64,000 bases of DNA from Paracidovorax avenae ATCC 19860 (GCF_000176855.2 NC_015138.1:806001-870000), one strand, 5' to 3'. Positions 40,385-49,615 are shown, numbered from the stretch's first letter. Notes: generated from the letters alone by a model not told the origin. Translations and numbers: made by a program.

Positions 40385-41251
40385 ATGAGTACCGAAGTCC
40401 GCTCCGTGCAACGTGCGCTGCTGATCCTGCGCGTCATGAACGAGCGCTCCACCTGGAGCCTGCAGGAACTGCATCAGCGCACGGGCCTCGCCAAGTCCAC
40501 GCTGCACCGCCTGCTGGGCACGCTGGAGCACGAGAAATACGTGCGCAGCGATCCCCATGCCTACGGGCAATACCAGCTGACGCTGGCCGTGAGCAACCTC
40601 AGCAGCGGCGTGAACGAGAAGCTGCGCCTGGCCGAACTGGCAGCGCCGCTGATGATCACCGCCACGCGGCAGATCAAGTGGCCGCTGTCGCTCGCCGTGA
40701 TCGACGGGCACCAGATGCGCGTGGTGTTCTGCACCATGCCCTACAGCCCCTATGCGATCCGCCCCTCCAGCCTGGGCCGGCGCTACGACCTGATCCCCTC
40801 GGCGCTGGGCCGTGCCTACCTCGCCTACTGCACCCGGGCCGAGCGCCGCATCCTCGTGGAGGCCGCCAACACCCATGGCGAGCCGCACCAGAAGATCACC
40901 GACATGTGGGCGCTGCGCCGGATCGTGCGGGAAACGCGCCGCCAGGGCTACGCCATCCGCTACGCGCGCAACAACTCCGAGAGCACGGCGTTCGCGGTGC
41001 CGGTGTTCGGTGGCGGCGTGCTGCGCGGCGCGCTGGTGTATTCCACCTTCGCGAGCCAGATGGACGACCGCATGCTCAAGCGTTTCCTCTCGCTCGTGCA
41101 GTCCACTGCATCGCGCATCGGCGAGGAAGCTGCGCAATCGTCGCAGCCCTCCGGCATGCCGATGCCGCCGCAGACGGCCGGCATCCTGGCCTCTCCGCAA
41201 CCGGTGGCGTACGCCGGCTCCGTGTCGAACGCGCACCCCGTGGCGGCCTGA
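40385..41251 (+). CDS. IclR-family transcriptional regulator
   Basis: 288 aa: N-terminal winged helix (about residues 5-66, SVQRALLILRVMNERSTWSLQELHQRTGLAKSTLHRLLGTLEHEKYV) and a C-terminal effector-binding domain (about 80-255). The Ala/Pro/Ser-rich tail of about 30 residues is extra. Such regulators usually control adjacent catabolic genes in response to the substrate. It lies 136 bases after the aldolase gene on the same strand, with AGAGAG before its ATG. Probably controls the receptor-cupin-aldolase operon. Confidence 0.9.
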   Translation: MSTEVRSVQRALLILRVMNERSTWSLQELHQRTGLAKSTLHRLLGTLEHEKYVRSDPHAYGQYQLTLAVSNLSSGVNEKLRLAELAAPLMITATRQIKWPLSLAVIDGHQMRVVFCTMPYSPYAIRPSSLGRRYDLIPSALGRAYLAYCTRAERRILVEAANTHGEPHQKITDMWALRRIVRETRRQGYAIRYARNNSESTAFAVPVFGGGVLRGALVYSTFASQMDDRMLKRFLSLVQSTASRIGEEAAQSSQPSGMPMPPQTAGILASPQPVAYAGSVSNAHPVAA

Positions 41252-41260
41252 AGGCGCGAT

Positions 41261-41995
41261 CTACGGCAGTTCCGCGCTGGCCATCCGTCCCAGGATCACG
41301 CGCGTGCGGCCCGACAGGTACGCCGAGCCCGGGTTCTTCTCGAAGCGCCTGGGCGCGGGCAGCATGACGGCGAGGCGCGCGGCCTCCGCGGCGCTCAACT
41401 GCGACGCGCTCTTGCGGAAGTAGCGCTGCGCCGCCGCCTCGGCGCCGAACACGCCTTCGCCCCATTCCACGCTGTTGAGGTAGATCTCCAGGATGCGCTG
41501 CTTGGAGAGCAGTTGCTCCAGCGCCAGCGTCAGCACGAACTCCTGGCCCTTGCGCAGCAGGTTGCGCTCGCCGGAGAGCAGCAGGTTCTTGGCGAGTTGC
41601 TGCGTGATGGTGGAGCCGCCCCGGATGCGCGCCGGGCGCACCGCACGCCCGGGCTGGGCATCCTGGAGCCGGGCGGCCTGGGCCTCGGCGCGGGCATTGC
41701 GCTCCCAGGCTTTCTCGATCGCGTTCCAGTCCACCCCGTCGTGGCTGACGAAGCCGTCGTCCTCCGAGGCGATCACCGCGCGCTTGAGCGTGTCCGCGAT
41801 GCGGCCATAGGGCACCCACTCCTGGCGCCAGTGCAGTCCGTTGCCGCCGGCCACCTGGGCCCAGGCCTCGGAGCGCTGGAAGCTGGTGGACTGCGGATCG
41901 ATGGCCGCCATCGCGGCGATGCGCAGCACGAAGAACAACTGCAGGGCCACGCCGGCCAGCAGCACGCAGCCGATCCAGCGCAGCAGGCCCTTCAT
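41261..41995 (-). CDS. mtgA: monofunctional peptidoglycan glycosyltransferase MtgA
   Basis: Membrane-anchored GT51 enzyme that polymerises lipid II without a transpeptidase domain. 244 aa: TM about residues 6-26 (RWIGCVLLAGVALQLFFVLRI), then GT51 motifs AVIASEDDGFVSHDGVDW (catalytic Glu), RGGSTITQQLAKNLLLSGERNLLRKGQEF, LSKQRILEIYLNSVEWGEGVFGAEAAAQRYF. An unusual Ala/Arg-rich segment ([24 protein letters not shown]) lies before the second motif. Overlaps aroE by ATGA; last gene of the minus-strand operon. Confidence 0.94.
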   Translation of the reverse strand: MKGLLRWIGCVLLAGVALQLFFVLRIAAMAAIDPQSTSFQRSEAWAQVAGGNGLHWRQEWVPYGRIADTLKRAVIASEDDGFVSHDGVDWNAIEKAWERNARAEAQAARLQDAQPGRAVRPARIRGGSTITQQLAKNLLLSGERNLLRKGQEFVLTLALEQLLSKQRILEIYLNSVEWGEGVFGAEAAAQRYFRKSASQLSAAEAARLAVMLPAPRRFEKNPGSAYLSGRTRVILGRMASAELP

Positions 41996-42837
41996 AGCTG
42001 CGCGCGCAGTTCCTGCAGCACCTGCGCGGCCGGGGGACGCACGCCGCGCCAGACGGCGAACGCCTCGGCGGCCTGCTCCACCAGCATGCCCAGCCCGTCG
42101 CGCGGCACCGCGCCATGGGCGCGCGCCCAGTCCATGAAACCCTTCGCTGCGGGGCCGTACATCATGTCGTAGGCCAGCGTGCCCTCGCGCAGCACCGTGG
42201 CCGGCACGGGCACCTCGCCACCGGCCAGGCTGCTGGCCGTCGCGTTGATGACCACGTCGAAGCCGGCGCCGGGCTGGCCGATCGGCAGCGCCTCGAGCAC
42301 CACCTGCCGGCTGGCCGCAAGGTCCGCATGCGCCTGCACCAGGGCCTGTGCGCGCGCTTCGGTGCGGTTCACCACGGTGATCCGCCGGGGGGCCTGCTCC
42401 AGCAGCGGGGCGAGCACGCCCGCGGCCGCGCCACCGGCACCCACGAGCAGCACGTCGCGGCCCGCGAGCGCCACGCCCGCATTGCCCACGATGTCGGCCA
42501 CCAGGCCCAGGCCATCCGTGTTCTCGGCATGCACCGTGCCGTCGGCGCGGAAACTCAGGGTGTTGGCCGCTCCCGCGCGCCGCACGCGGTCGCTGGCGTG
42601 GGTCGCGAGCCGGGCCGCGTCGTGCTTGAACGGCACCGTCACGTTGCAGCCCGCCCCGCCGGCCGCCGAGAAATCGGCGAGCGCCTGGGCGAAGCCGTCG
42701 AGCGGCACCAGCCGCCGCGTGTAGTCGATCCGCTGGCCGGTGAGTTCGGCGAAGCGCGCATGGATCCACGGCGAGCGGCTGTGTTCCACGGGATGGCCCA
42801 TCACGCAGTACACGTCCGGGGCGGATGTCGTCGTCAT
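41992..42837 (-). CDS. aroE: shikimate dehydrogenase AroE
   Basis: NADPH-dependent reduction of 3-dehydroshikimate to shikimate. 281 aa. Substrate site VMGHPVEHSRSPWIHARF and NVTVPFKHDAARLA (catalytic Lys), AENTDGLGLVADI, nucleotide loop LLVGAGGAAAGVLAPLL, VNRT, and DMMYGPAAKGFMDWA. Lies between the TonB-like gene (50 bases upstream) and mtgA (overlap). The pathway links to aroG later in the window. Confidence 0.96.
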   Translation of the reverse strand: MTTTSAPDVYCVMGHPVEHSRSPWIHARFAELTGQRIDYTRRLVPLDGFAQALADFSAAGGAGCNVTVPFKHDAARLATHASDRVRRAGAANTLSFRADGTVHAENTDGLGLVADIVGNAGVALAGRDVLLVGAGGAAAGVLAPLLEQAPRRITVVNRTEARAQALVQAHADLAASRQVVLEALPIGQPGAGFDVVINATASSLAGGEVPVPATVLREGTLAYDMMYGPAAKGFMDWARAHGAVPRDGLGMLVEQAAEAFAVWRGVRPPAAQVLQELRAQL

Positions 42838-42887
42838 GGCGGCAGAGGGAGGGAAAGTCGTCGGGAAGGTGGGAGGTCCGGGGTGCG

Positions 42888-43748
42888 TCAGCGCACGCTG
42901 GTCTCCAGCGTCTGCTCGCGCGTGAACTTGAAGCGCGACACCACGGCGATCTGGTCGGCCTTGGCGCGCATCGCGGGGCTGAAGGTGCCGAAGGGACCGG
43001 ATGCGCGCACGATGGCCTGTGCGCGCTGGTCCAGCAGGCGGTTGCCCGAACCCTGGACGATCTCGGTGTCGAGCACCTGGCCGTCGTGGTTCACGGTCAC
43101 GATCATGGTCAGTTCGCCGTAGAGCTTCCGGCCGGCCTGCTCGGGGAAGCTTTCCGTGCCCTTGTCCTCGATCTTGCGGCGCAGCCCGTCGTAATAGACC
43201 GCATAGACCTCCTCGCGCGTGGCCGGGCTGATGTAGCGCTTCTTCGGGCGGGAGTTCTCCTCGTTGATGCGCTTTTCGATCTCTGCGAGCAGCTTCAGCA
43301 GCTGGCGGCGCCGCTCTTCCTGCTGCACGCGGTCGGTGTTCGGGCTCTGGTCGCGCGGGTCGGGCGGGGGCATGGTCGCCAGCTGCTTGCGCAACTGCGC
43401 CAGCATCTGGGCCTGCTGCTCCTGCATGGCATCGAGCTTGCGCTGCGCCTCCTCGAAGTCCTCGCCCACCTGGGTGATGGCGGAGTAGGGCAGGGGGCTG
43501 GTCGCGCGGCCCTTGTCCGCGTCGCCGCCGCCCGCGAGCGAGGATTGCGCGATGGCCTGGGCCTTCTCGGGGCGCTCGTTGGACTTGGCGTTCACCAGGA
43601 TCACTTCCAGCGGCGTGTCCTGGAAGACGCGGTTGAAGCCTTCCGGGTCGATGAAGCGCGCCGACAGCAGCACGGCGTGCACGGCCACCGAGAAGGCGAG
43701 CGCGATCTGCAGCGTGCTGAAGCGTTGGAGGAGGGCGGGGAGTCTCAC
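42888..43748 (-). CDS. TonB-like energy transducer protein
   Basis: 286 aa. N-terminal membrane anchor (about residues 13-31, LQIALAFSVAVHAVLLSARF) with the His/Ser in the span typical of TonB proteins, a central coiled-coil-like region rich in Gln/Glu/Arg (about 95-165), and a C-terminal TonB domain (about 195-286; YGELTMIVTVNHDGQVLDTEIVQGSGNRLLDQRAQAIVRA). Lacks a long Pro-rich spacer, so it may not be the main siderophore TonB. No exbB/exbD adjacent. Operon with RNB nuclease upstream and aroE downstream. Confidence 0.83.
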   Translation of the reverse strand: MRLPALLQRFSTLQIALAFSVAVHAVLLSARFIDPEGFNRVFQDTPLEVILVNAKSNERPEKAQAIAQSSLAGGGDADKGRATSPLPYSAITQVGEDFEEAQRKLDAMQEQQAQMLAQLRKQLATMPPPDPRDQSPNTDRVQQEERRRQLLKLLAEIEKRINEENSRPKKRYISPATREEVYAVYYDGLRRKIEDKGTESFPEQAGRKLYGELTMIVTVNHDGQVLDTEIVQGSGNRLLDQRAQAIVRASGPFGTFSPAMRAKADQIAVVSRFKFTREQTLETSVR

Positions 43749-43789
43749 GGCGGCCGATTATGCGGGTGGAGCGGCGTGGCCGGCAGCGT

Positions 43790-45871
43790 TCAGGACGCTG
43801 CGGGCGCTGCGTTCGTTCCCTCGGCCTCGTTGACGTCCACCGCGATGGCGATCGGGCCGGCCACGGCCTCCTCGTCGTCGCCCTCGGGCTCGCTGGCGAG
43901 GGCGTCGTCCGTCGGGTCGGCCGGATCGTCCAGGCGCTCGACCACCGTGCCGTTCACGTCCAGGGTGATGTCGTCGATCTCGCCCAGCTTCACGCGCACG
44001 CGCGCCCCGCGGGGCAGCGCCTGGGCGCCCAGCACGGGCAGCACCAGCGGCAGTTCGTCCGCGCGCACCAGGTAGCTGCCGCCGCCGCCGTCCTTGATCA
44101 CGCTGGCATCGATTTCGGCGATGTTGTTCTGGCGAAGGTGCTGCAGCGTCCAGAAGCGCTCCATGCCGGCCTGGTAGCCGTTGTAGGCACTGTAGGCCGC
44201 GTCGAAGCTGCTGATGATGGAGAACAGGTCCGCGTCCTTGGGCTTGAACGGTGCGGCCAGCGCGGCCGTCCTGCCGTGGCGCACGCAGGCGATGATCTGC
44301 CACTGGTTCACCAGATCGACGTAGCGGCGCAGCGGCGAGGTCGCCCACGCATAGCTCTTCACGCCGATGCCCGCATGGGGCAGGGCCTTGGTGCCCATGC
44401 GCACCTTCATGCCGGGCGCGAGGCTCGCCTGGCTGCGGTAGATGCCGGGCACGCCGTGGTCGGCCAGCAGGCCGCCCCAGGTGCTGTTGGCCACGATGGC
44501 GGCCTCGGCCACGATCAGGTCCAGCGGCGCGCCGCGGCGGCGCGTGGTGATCGAGACGGTCTCGGCGCCGGTCGGCTCGCCGCCCTCGGGCACGCCCGCA
44601 AGGCGGAAGTTGTAATCGGGCCGGTTGAAAGTCTCCGGCTTGCCACGCACCACCTCGCGCTGCGCCTTGAGCTTGCGCGCCAGTCGGTGCAGGAACGACA
44701 GCTCGGCCCGGCGCTCCAGCAGCGCGGCGGGCGTGCCCTCCACCTCCACGGACGGGTCCTGCAGCCACTCCTCGGTGACGATGTGGTCCAGCCGGTCGTG
44801 GCGCAGGTTCACGGCGACGGGCACGCGTTCGAGCTTCGTCTCCGTGCCCGTGATCTCCAGCGTGGCCTCGTCGATGGACACGTAGAGCGAGACGGCGGGG
44901 TTCGCGCGGCCTTCGTCCAGCGTGTAGATCTGCACCACCTCGTCCGGCAGCATGGTGATCTTGTAGCCCGGCATGTAGACGGTGGACAGCCGCTGCCGGC
45001 CGAGCTGGTCGAGCGGGGAGCCCGGCACGATCGCCAGCCCGGGCGCGGCGATGTGGATGCCCAGCACCACCGTGCCGGTGCCCAGGCCCTGCACCGAAAG
45101 CGCGTCGTCGATCTCGGTGGTCTGCGAGTCGTCGATCGAATAGGCCTGCACCGGCGCCAGCGGCAGGTCGGCCGGCGGCTGGGGCGCCGTGAGCGACGGA
45201 AAGCCCGTGCCCTTGGGGAAGTTGTCGAACAGGAAGCGCTTCCAGTGGAACTGGTAGGGCGAATCGATGGCGCCGGCCTGCTGCAGCAGATCGAGCGGCG
45301 CCTTGTGCGTGGCGCGGCTGGCTTCCACCACCGCCTTGTATTCGGGCGCGTTCTTGTCGGGCCGGAACAGGATCCTGTAGAGCTGCTCGCGGATCGGCTG
45401 CGGGCATTCGCCGCGGCCCAGCTGCTCCGCCCAGGCGGCGATCTGCTCCTGGATCAGGCGCTTTTTCTCGATGCCGGCCAGCGCCTGCTGCAGGATCTCG
45501 GCCGGTGCCTTCTTGAAGCGGCCCTTGCCGGCGCGGCGGAAGTAGTGCGGCGCCTCGTAGAGCGCGAACAGCGCGCCCGCCTGCTGGGCCAGCGTGGCGT
45601 TGTCGGAGAAATAGTCGCGGGCGAGGTCGGCGAAACCGAATTCCTCTTCCGGCGCGAATTCCCAGGCCAGGGGCAGCTCGATGGTTGCGGCCAGGGCCTG
45701 GCCCTCGCGCAGCAGGTCGGCCGGGGCCGGCTTCTCGAATTTCAGCAGGATGTGGGCGGCCTTCACCTTCACCCGCTTGCCCGATTCGAGCTCGATCTGG
45801 GCCGAGCTTTCCGCTTCGGACAGGATGCGGCCGGCCAGGAACTTGCCGGCTTCTTCAAACAGTGCGTGCAT
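43790..45871 (-). CDS. RNB-domain exoribonuclease (RNase II/R family)
   Basis: 693 aa 3'-5' exoribonuclease. N-terminal region (1-230) is not a clear cold-shock/S1 arrangement; the RNB catalytic domain follows, with YSIDDSQTTEIDDALSV (the Asp cluster for Mg), VVLGIHIAAPGLAI, YMPGYKITMLP, GVPGIYRSQASL and the ending SPLRRYVDLVNQWQ. The C-terminal S1-like part is short and very acidic (ending EGDDEEAVAGP...). Start at the ATG giving MHALFEEAGKFLAG; an ATG nine codons upstream is less likely. First gene of the four-gene minus-strand operon. It resembles the RNB proteins of betaproteobacteria more than RNase R with its full S1 and CSD domains. Confidence 0.88.
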   Translation of the reverse strand: MHALFEEAGKFLAGRILSEAESSAQIELESGKRVKVKAAHILLKFEKPAPADLLREGQALAATIELPLAWEFAPEEEFGFADLARDYFSDNATLAQQAGALFALYEAPHYFRRAGKGRFKKAPAEILQQALAGIEKKRLIQEQIAAWAEQLGRGECPQPIREQLYRILFRPDKNAPEYKAVVEASRATHKAPLDLLQQAGAIDSPYQFHWKRFLFDNFPKGTGFPSLTAPQPPADLPLAPVQAYSIDDSQTTEIDDALSVQGLGTGTVVLGIHIAAPGLAIVPGSPLDQLGRQRLSTVYMPGYKITMLPDEVVQIYTLDEGRANPAVSLYVSIDEATLEITGTETKLERVPVAVNLRHDRLDHIVTEEWLQDPSVEVEGTPAALLERRAELSFLHRLARKLKAQREVVRGKPETFNRPDYNFRLAGVPEGGEPTGAETVSITTRRRGAPLDLIVAEAAIVANSTWGGLLADHGVPGIYRSQASLAPGMKVRMGTKALPHAGIGVKSYAWATSPLRRYVDLVNQWQIIACVRHGRTAALAAPFKPKDADLFSIISSFDAAYSAYNGYQAGMERFWTLQHLRQNNIAEIDASVIKDGGGGSYLVRADELPLVLPVLGAQALPRGARVRVKLGEIDDITLDVNGTVVERLDDPADPTDDALASEPEGDDEEAVAGPIAIAVDVNEAEGTNAAPAAS

Positions 45872-46017
45872 GGCGGGATTGTCCCATGGGCCGCGCACCC
45901 GGCCGGCCCGGCGCGGCAGGAGCCGCCGGGCGCCCTATGATCTGGCGCTCGCCAGCGCCTGCCGCGCGCTCCCTTTTTCGCGACCGACCCCGCCCGCTTC
46001 CGCGTCCCTCCCATCCG

Positions 46018-47685
46018 ATGACCGCGCCCGCGCAATCCCCCTGGCTTTCGCCCCTGCTCGCCTGCAGCGCCGCCGTGGCCATCGCGCTGCCCTTCCTGTA
46101 CGGGCACACGACCCCGCCGCTGTCCAACTTCTGGCCCCTGGCCGTTTCCGGACTGTGCGCCTTCACGGTGGCGGCCGCCCTGGTCGCCGCCTGGTCGCGC
46201 CAGCCGGCCGGCGCAGCGGGCGACGCCCTGCGCCAGGGGGCGGCCCGGACGGTGGCGGCCGGCATGCTGCTTGCCGGCCTGCTGGGTGCCGCCATCGGCC
46301 TGGCCCAGTTCTTCTGGGGCGATCCCGGCTGGGCGCCCTGGATCTATCCTTCCACGCACGGTGTCGCCATGGGCAACCTGCGCCAGCGCAACCAGCAGGC
46401 CACGCTGCTGTGCATGGGCGCCTGGGCGCTCGCCTGGTGGGTGGCGCGCACCCACCAGGCACCGCAGGGTGGCGAGGCCCGGCGCCTGCGGCCCGCCTCC
46501 GTGGCGCTGGCACTGCTCGCCTTCTGGGCGCTCGCGCTGCTCGCGGCCGGCGCGGCGGCCACGGCATCGCGCACCGGGGCACTGGAATGGGGCTGCATGC
46601 TGGTCCTGCTGCTGCTCTGGCGCCGCTCCCTGGGCGCACCGGCCCTGGCCCTCGGCATGGCGGGCATCGCGCTCTATGCCCTGTTCTCCGGGCTGCTGCC
46701 CATCCTGCTGGAGCGCTGGACAGGCTTCGCCATGGACGGCCTGTTCGCACGCCTGTCGGCGCCCGAGCATGCCTGCGACAACCGCCGCGTGCTCTGGTCG
46801 AACGTGCTGCACCTGATCGCCCAGCGGCCCTGGACGGGCTGGGGATGGGGAGAACTCTCCTACGCCCACTACATCACCCAGTACCCCGGCAAGCGCTTCT
46901 GCCTGCTGGTGGACAACGCCCACGACCTGCCGCTGCACCTGGCCGTGGAGCTGGGCCTGCCGTTCGCCCTGGCCGCCTGCGGCCTGGCGCTCTGGCTCGT
47001 GTGGCGCGCGCGGCCCTGGCGGGAAACCGACCCGGCCCGGCAGCTCGCCTGGGGGCTGCTGGCCATCGTCGGCGTGCACAGCCTGCTGGAATTTCCGCTC
47101 TGGTACGGGCCGTTCCAGCTGGTGACCGTCTGCGCGCTCGCGCTGCTGTGGCCCCGCTGCTGGCGGATGCCGGCGCGCGCGGCCCTGCGCGTCCCGCTGT
47201 TGTGCGCCGCCGGGCTGGCGGCGGGCCTCTGGCTGGCCGGCATCGCGCTGCTGGTGCGCGACTACCACCGCGTCTCGCAGCTCTACCTGGCCGTGGACCA
47301 GCGCGATCCCGCCTTCCGGGACGACACCGCGCGGCGCGTCGCCGACTCCACCGTCTTCTTCCGCGACACCCTGGATTTCGCCGTGCTCACCACCCTGCAG
47401 CCCACGCGGCACAACGCGGCACGCGTGCACGCCCTCGCCAGCCGGTTGCTGCATTACTCGCCCGAGCCCCGCGTCATCGAGGCGCTCATCGACAGCGCCA
47501 CACGGCTCGGCCTGGACGGCGAGGCCGACTTCCATACGCGGCGCTACCGCGATGTGTATCCGCAGGAATATGCCAGCTGGCTGGCCAAGCGGCCGGCGCC
47601 GGCTGCTGCCGTTCAGCCGGCGACGAGCCCTTCCGGACCGCGGCCGGGCCTTCTCGGGCCGCGGCCGAGCCGTCCCCTGCGCTGA
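46018..47685 (+). CDS. PglL/Wzy-type O-antigen ligase-family membrane protein
   Basis: 555 aa with about 10-12 membrane spans and a large periplasmic loop near the middle. The Wzy_C/PglL family signature is visible: MGNLRQRNQQATLLCMGAWALAWW early, and the loop ERWTGFAMDGLFARLSAPEHACDNRRVLWSNVLHLIAQRPWTGWGWGELSYAHY, then LLVDNAHDLPLHLAVELG (the conserved His region). The C-terminal 160 residues are soluble and helical. Family members transfer glycans to proteins (PglL) or lipid A-core (WaaL); PglL-like protein O-glycosylation is my preferred reading, by sequence pattern. No pilin or glycan gene cluster is adjacent. Confidence 0.8.
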   Translation: MTAPAQSPWLSPLLACSAAVAIALPFLYGHTTPPLSNFWPLAVSGLCAFTVAAALVAAWSRQPAGAAGDALRQGAARTVAAGMLLAGLLGAAIGLAQFFWGDPGWAPWIYPSTHGVAMGNLRQRNQQATLLCMGAWALAWWVARTHQAPQGGEARRLRPASVALALLAFWALALLAAGAAATASRTGALEWGCMLVLLLLWRRSLGAPALALGMAGIALYALFSGLLPILLERWTGFAMDGLFARLSAPEHACDNRRVLWSNVLHLIAQRPWTGWGWGELSYAHYITQYPGKRFCLLVDNAHDLPLHLAVELGLPFALAACGLALWLVWRARPWRETDPARQLAWGLLAIVGVHSLLEFPLWYGPFQLVTVCALALLWPRCWRMPARAALRVPLLCAAGLAAGLWLAGIALLVRDYHRVSQLYLAVDQRDPAFRDDTARRVADSTVFFRDTLDFAVLTTLQPTRHNAARVHALASRLLHYSPEPRVIEALIDSATRLGLDGEADFHTRRYRDVYPQEYASWLAKRPAPAAAVQPATSPSGPRPGLLGPRPSRPLR

Positions 47686-47721
47686 TCCCGGACGGCGGAT
47701 GCAGTTGGCCCGGCGGGTGGA

Positions 47722-48318
47722 CTATTCCACCAGGCCGCAGAACGCCACCACTTCGCCGAGGTGGTCCGGGAACGTGCTCAGCGCGTGGTCGCCCCCTTCG
47801 AGCAGCCGCACCTGCGCGCCGGCATGGCGGGCCGCCATTTCACGCCAGTCCAGCAGCTCGTCGCCCTTGGCGATGATGGCCAGCTTCCGGCCGGCCGGGG
47901 GAAGGCCCCGCACGTCCAGCGCCCGGAGTTCGGCGATGTATTCCGGGCGGAAATAGAAGTGCTCCGCGGGGTCGTGCCACGCCGTCTGCTCGCCGATGTA
48001 GCGCTCCAGGTCCCGGGCCGGGTCCACCGCCGGGTTCAGCACCACGCTCGTGCAGCCCGGTTTCTGCTGGGCCACCCAGCTCGCGTAGAACCCGCCCAGC
48101 GAGGAGCCCACCACGGCCATGCGCTGCGCGGGCCAGTCCGCGATGCCCTGTGCGACCAGCGCCATCGCCTCCCGGGGCGACGGGGGCAACTGCGGGCACC
48201 AGAAGTGCGCGTCCGGCCGGTGTGCCGCCATCCATTGCGCCATCTGCTGCGCCTTGGCCGAGCGGGGGGACGAACGGAAACCGTGCAGGTAGAGCAGGTG
48301 GGTGGTGGCGTGCGGCAT
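47722..48318 (-). CDS. YqiA-like alpha/beta-hydrolase (esterase)
   Basis: 198 aa. Begins MPHATTHLLYLHGFRSSPRSAKAQQMAQWM, typical of the YqiA/UPF0227 esterases. Nucleophile elbow GSSLGG (Ser), and late Asp/His (AKGDELLDW, EGGDHALSTF) complete the triad. Short-chain ester hydrolysis is the known in vitro activity for the E. coli homologue; the physiological substrate is unknown. Convergent with the PglL-like gene and divergent from rodA. Confidence 0.87.
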   Translation of the reverse strand: MPHATTHLLYLHGFRSSPRSAKAQQMAQWMAAHRPDAHFWCPQLPPSPREAMALVAQGIADWPAQRMAVVGSSLGGFYASWVAQQKPGCTSVVLNPAVDPARDLERYIGEQTAWHDPAEHFYFRPEYIAELRALDVRGLPPAGRKLAIIAKGDELLDWREMAARHAGAQVRLLEGGDHALSTFPDHLGEVVAFCGLVE

Positions 48319-48421
48319 GGGACGTCGGATGGGAAAGTGCGCGGAGCGGTCGGTGGGGGCGGGAGGGCCCCGGGGCGTACCGGGCATTGTGCCGCCGGCC
48401 GGCTCCCGCGGGGCGGCCGCC

Positions 48422-48427
48422 GATAAT
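48422..48427 (+). promoter_or_regulatory. possible -10 element of rodA
   Basis: GATAAT ends 8 bases before the rodA ATG. A transcript from here would be leaderless or nearly so. No -35 recognised. Confidence 0.35.
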
Positions 48428-48435
48428 GGCGCCCC

Positions 48436-49596
48436 ATGTCCGCCGTTTTCGACAAGCCTTCCCTGCCGCAGCGCATCCTGCCCCTGTTCCGGGGCTTCGA
48501 CTGGCCGCTCATCGCGGTGCTGCTGCTGCTGTCGTCGATCGGGCTGGTGGCCATGTATTCCTCGGGCTACGACCACGGCACCCGCTTCTACGACCACGGC
48601 CGCAACATGGTCCTGGCGGCGGGCATCCTCTTCGCCGTCGCGCAGATCCCCCCGCAGCGCCTCATGGCCCTGGCGGTGCCGCTCTACGCGGCGGGCGTCG
48701 CCCTGCTGGTGGCGGTGGCGATGTTCGGCATCATCAAGAAGGGAGCCCAGCGCTGGATCAACGTGGGCATCGTGATCCAGCCGAGCGAGATCCTCAAGAT
48801 CGCCATGCCGCTCATGCTGGCCTGGTGGTTCCAGAAGCGCGAGGGACAACTGCGTCCGCTGGATTTCGCGGTGGCCGGCGTGCTGCTCGCCGTGCCCGTG
48901 GGCCTCATCATGAAGCAGCCCGACCTGGGCACCTCGCTGCTGGTGCTGGCGGCCGGGCTGTCGGTCATCTTCTTCGCGGGACTGCCCTGGAAGCTGGTGC
49001 TGCCCCCGGTGATCCTCGGCGGCATCGGCATCGCCCTCATCGTGTGGTTCGAGCCGCAGTTGTGCGCGGACGGCATGCGCTGGCCGGTGCTGCACGACTA
49101 CCAGCAGCAGCGCATCTGCACGCTGCTCGATCCCACGCGCGATCCGCTGGGCAAGGGCTTCCACATCATCCAGGGCATGATCGCCATCGGCTCGGGCGGT
49201 GTCTGGGGCAAGGGCTTCATGGCCGGCACGCAGACCCACCTGGAATTCATCCCCGAGCGCACCACCGACTTCATCTTCGCGGCCTATTCCGAGGAGTTCG
49301 GCCTGGTGGGCAACCTGTTCCTGATCTTCTGCATGCTGCTGCTCGTCTGGCGCGGGCTGGCCATCGCCCTGGGCGCGACCACGCTCTTCTCGCGGCTGAT
49401 GGCCGGCGCCGTGTCGATGATCTTCTTCACCTATGCCTTCGTGAACATGGGCATGGTGAGCGGCATCCTGCCCGTGGTGGGCGTGCCGCTGCCCTTCGTG
49501 AGCTACGGCGGCACGGCCATGGTCACGCTGGGGCTGGCGCTGGGCGTGCTGATGTCCATCGCCCGCGCGCAGCGGCAGCCGCTGGCCCCGGCCTGA
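48436..49596 (+). CDS. rodA: rod-shape-determining peptidoglycan glycosyltransferase RodA
   Basis: SEDS-family polymerase for elongation, partner of PBP2. 386 aa with ten membrane spans. Signature blocks: KGAQRWINVGIVIQPSEILKIAMPL, KQPDLGTSLLVLA, QTHLEFIPERTTDFIFAAYSEEFGLVGN and NMGMVSGILPVVGVPLPFVSYGGTAM. Distinguished from the ftsW of this window by the shorter N-terminus and SYGG in place of SFGG. Unusually it stands alone here: no mreBCD or mrdA directly upstream (the neighbour is a divergent esterase). Confidence 0.95.
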   Translation: MSAVFDKPSLPQRILPLFRGFDWPLIAVLLLLSSIGLVAMYSSGYDHGTRFYDHGRNMVLAAGILFAVAQIPPQRLMALAVPLYAAGVALLVAVAMFGIIKKGAQRWINVGIVIQPSEILKIAMPLMLAWWFQKREGQLRPLDFAVAGVLLAVPVGLIMKQPDLGTSLLVLAAGLSVIFFAGLPWKLVLPPVILGGIGIALIVWFEPQLCADGMRWPVLHDYQQQRICTLLDPTRDPLGKGFHIIQGMIAIGSGGVWGKGFMAGTQTHLEFIPERTTDFIFAAYSEEFGLVGNLFLIFCMLLLVWRGLAIALGATTLFSRLMAGAVSMIFFTYAFVNMGMVSGILPVVGVPLPFVSYGGTAMVTLGLALGVLMSIARAQRQPLAPA

Positions 49597-49615
49597 GGCT
49601 GGCGGCCCGCGGCTC

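Noticed and set aside
40269..40388. A 39-codon ORF ending in an ATGA overlap with the IclR regulator
   Set aside because: The overlap looks like coupling, but there is no ribosome binding site, the composition is not protein-like, and it contains a GC-rich hairpin (40296-40302/40315-40321). More likely untranslated leader.
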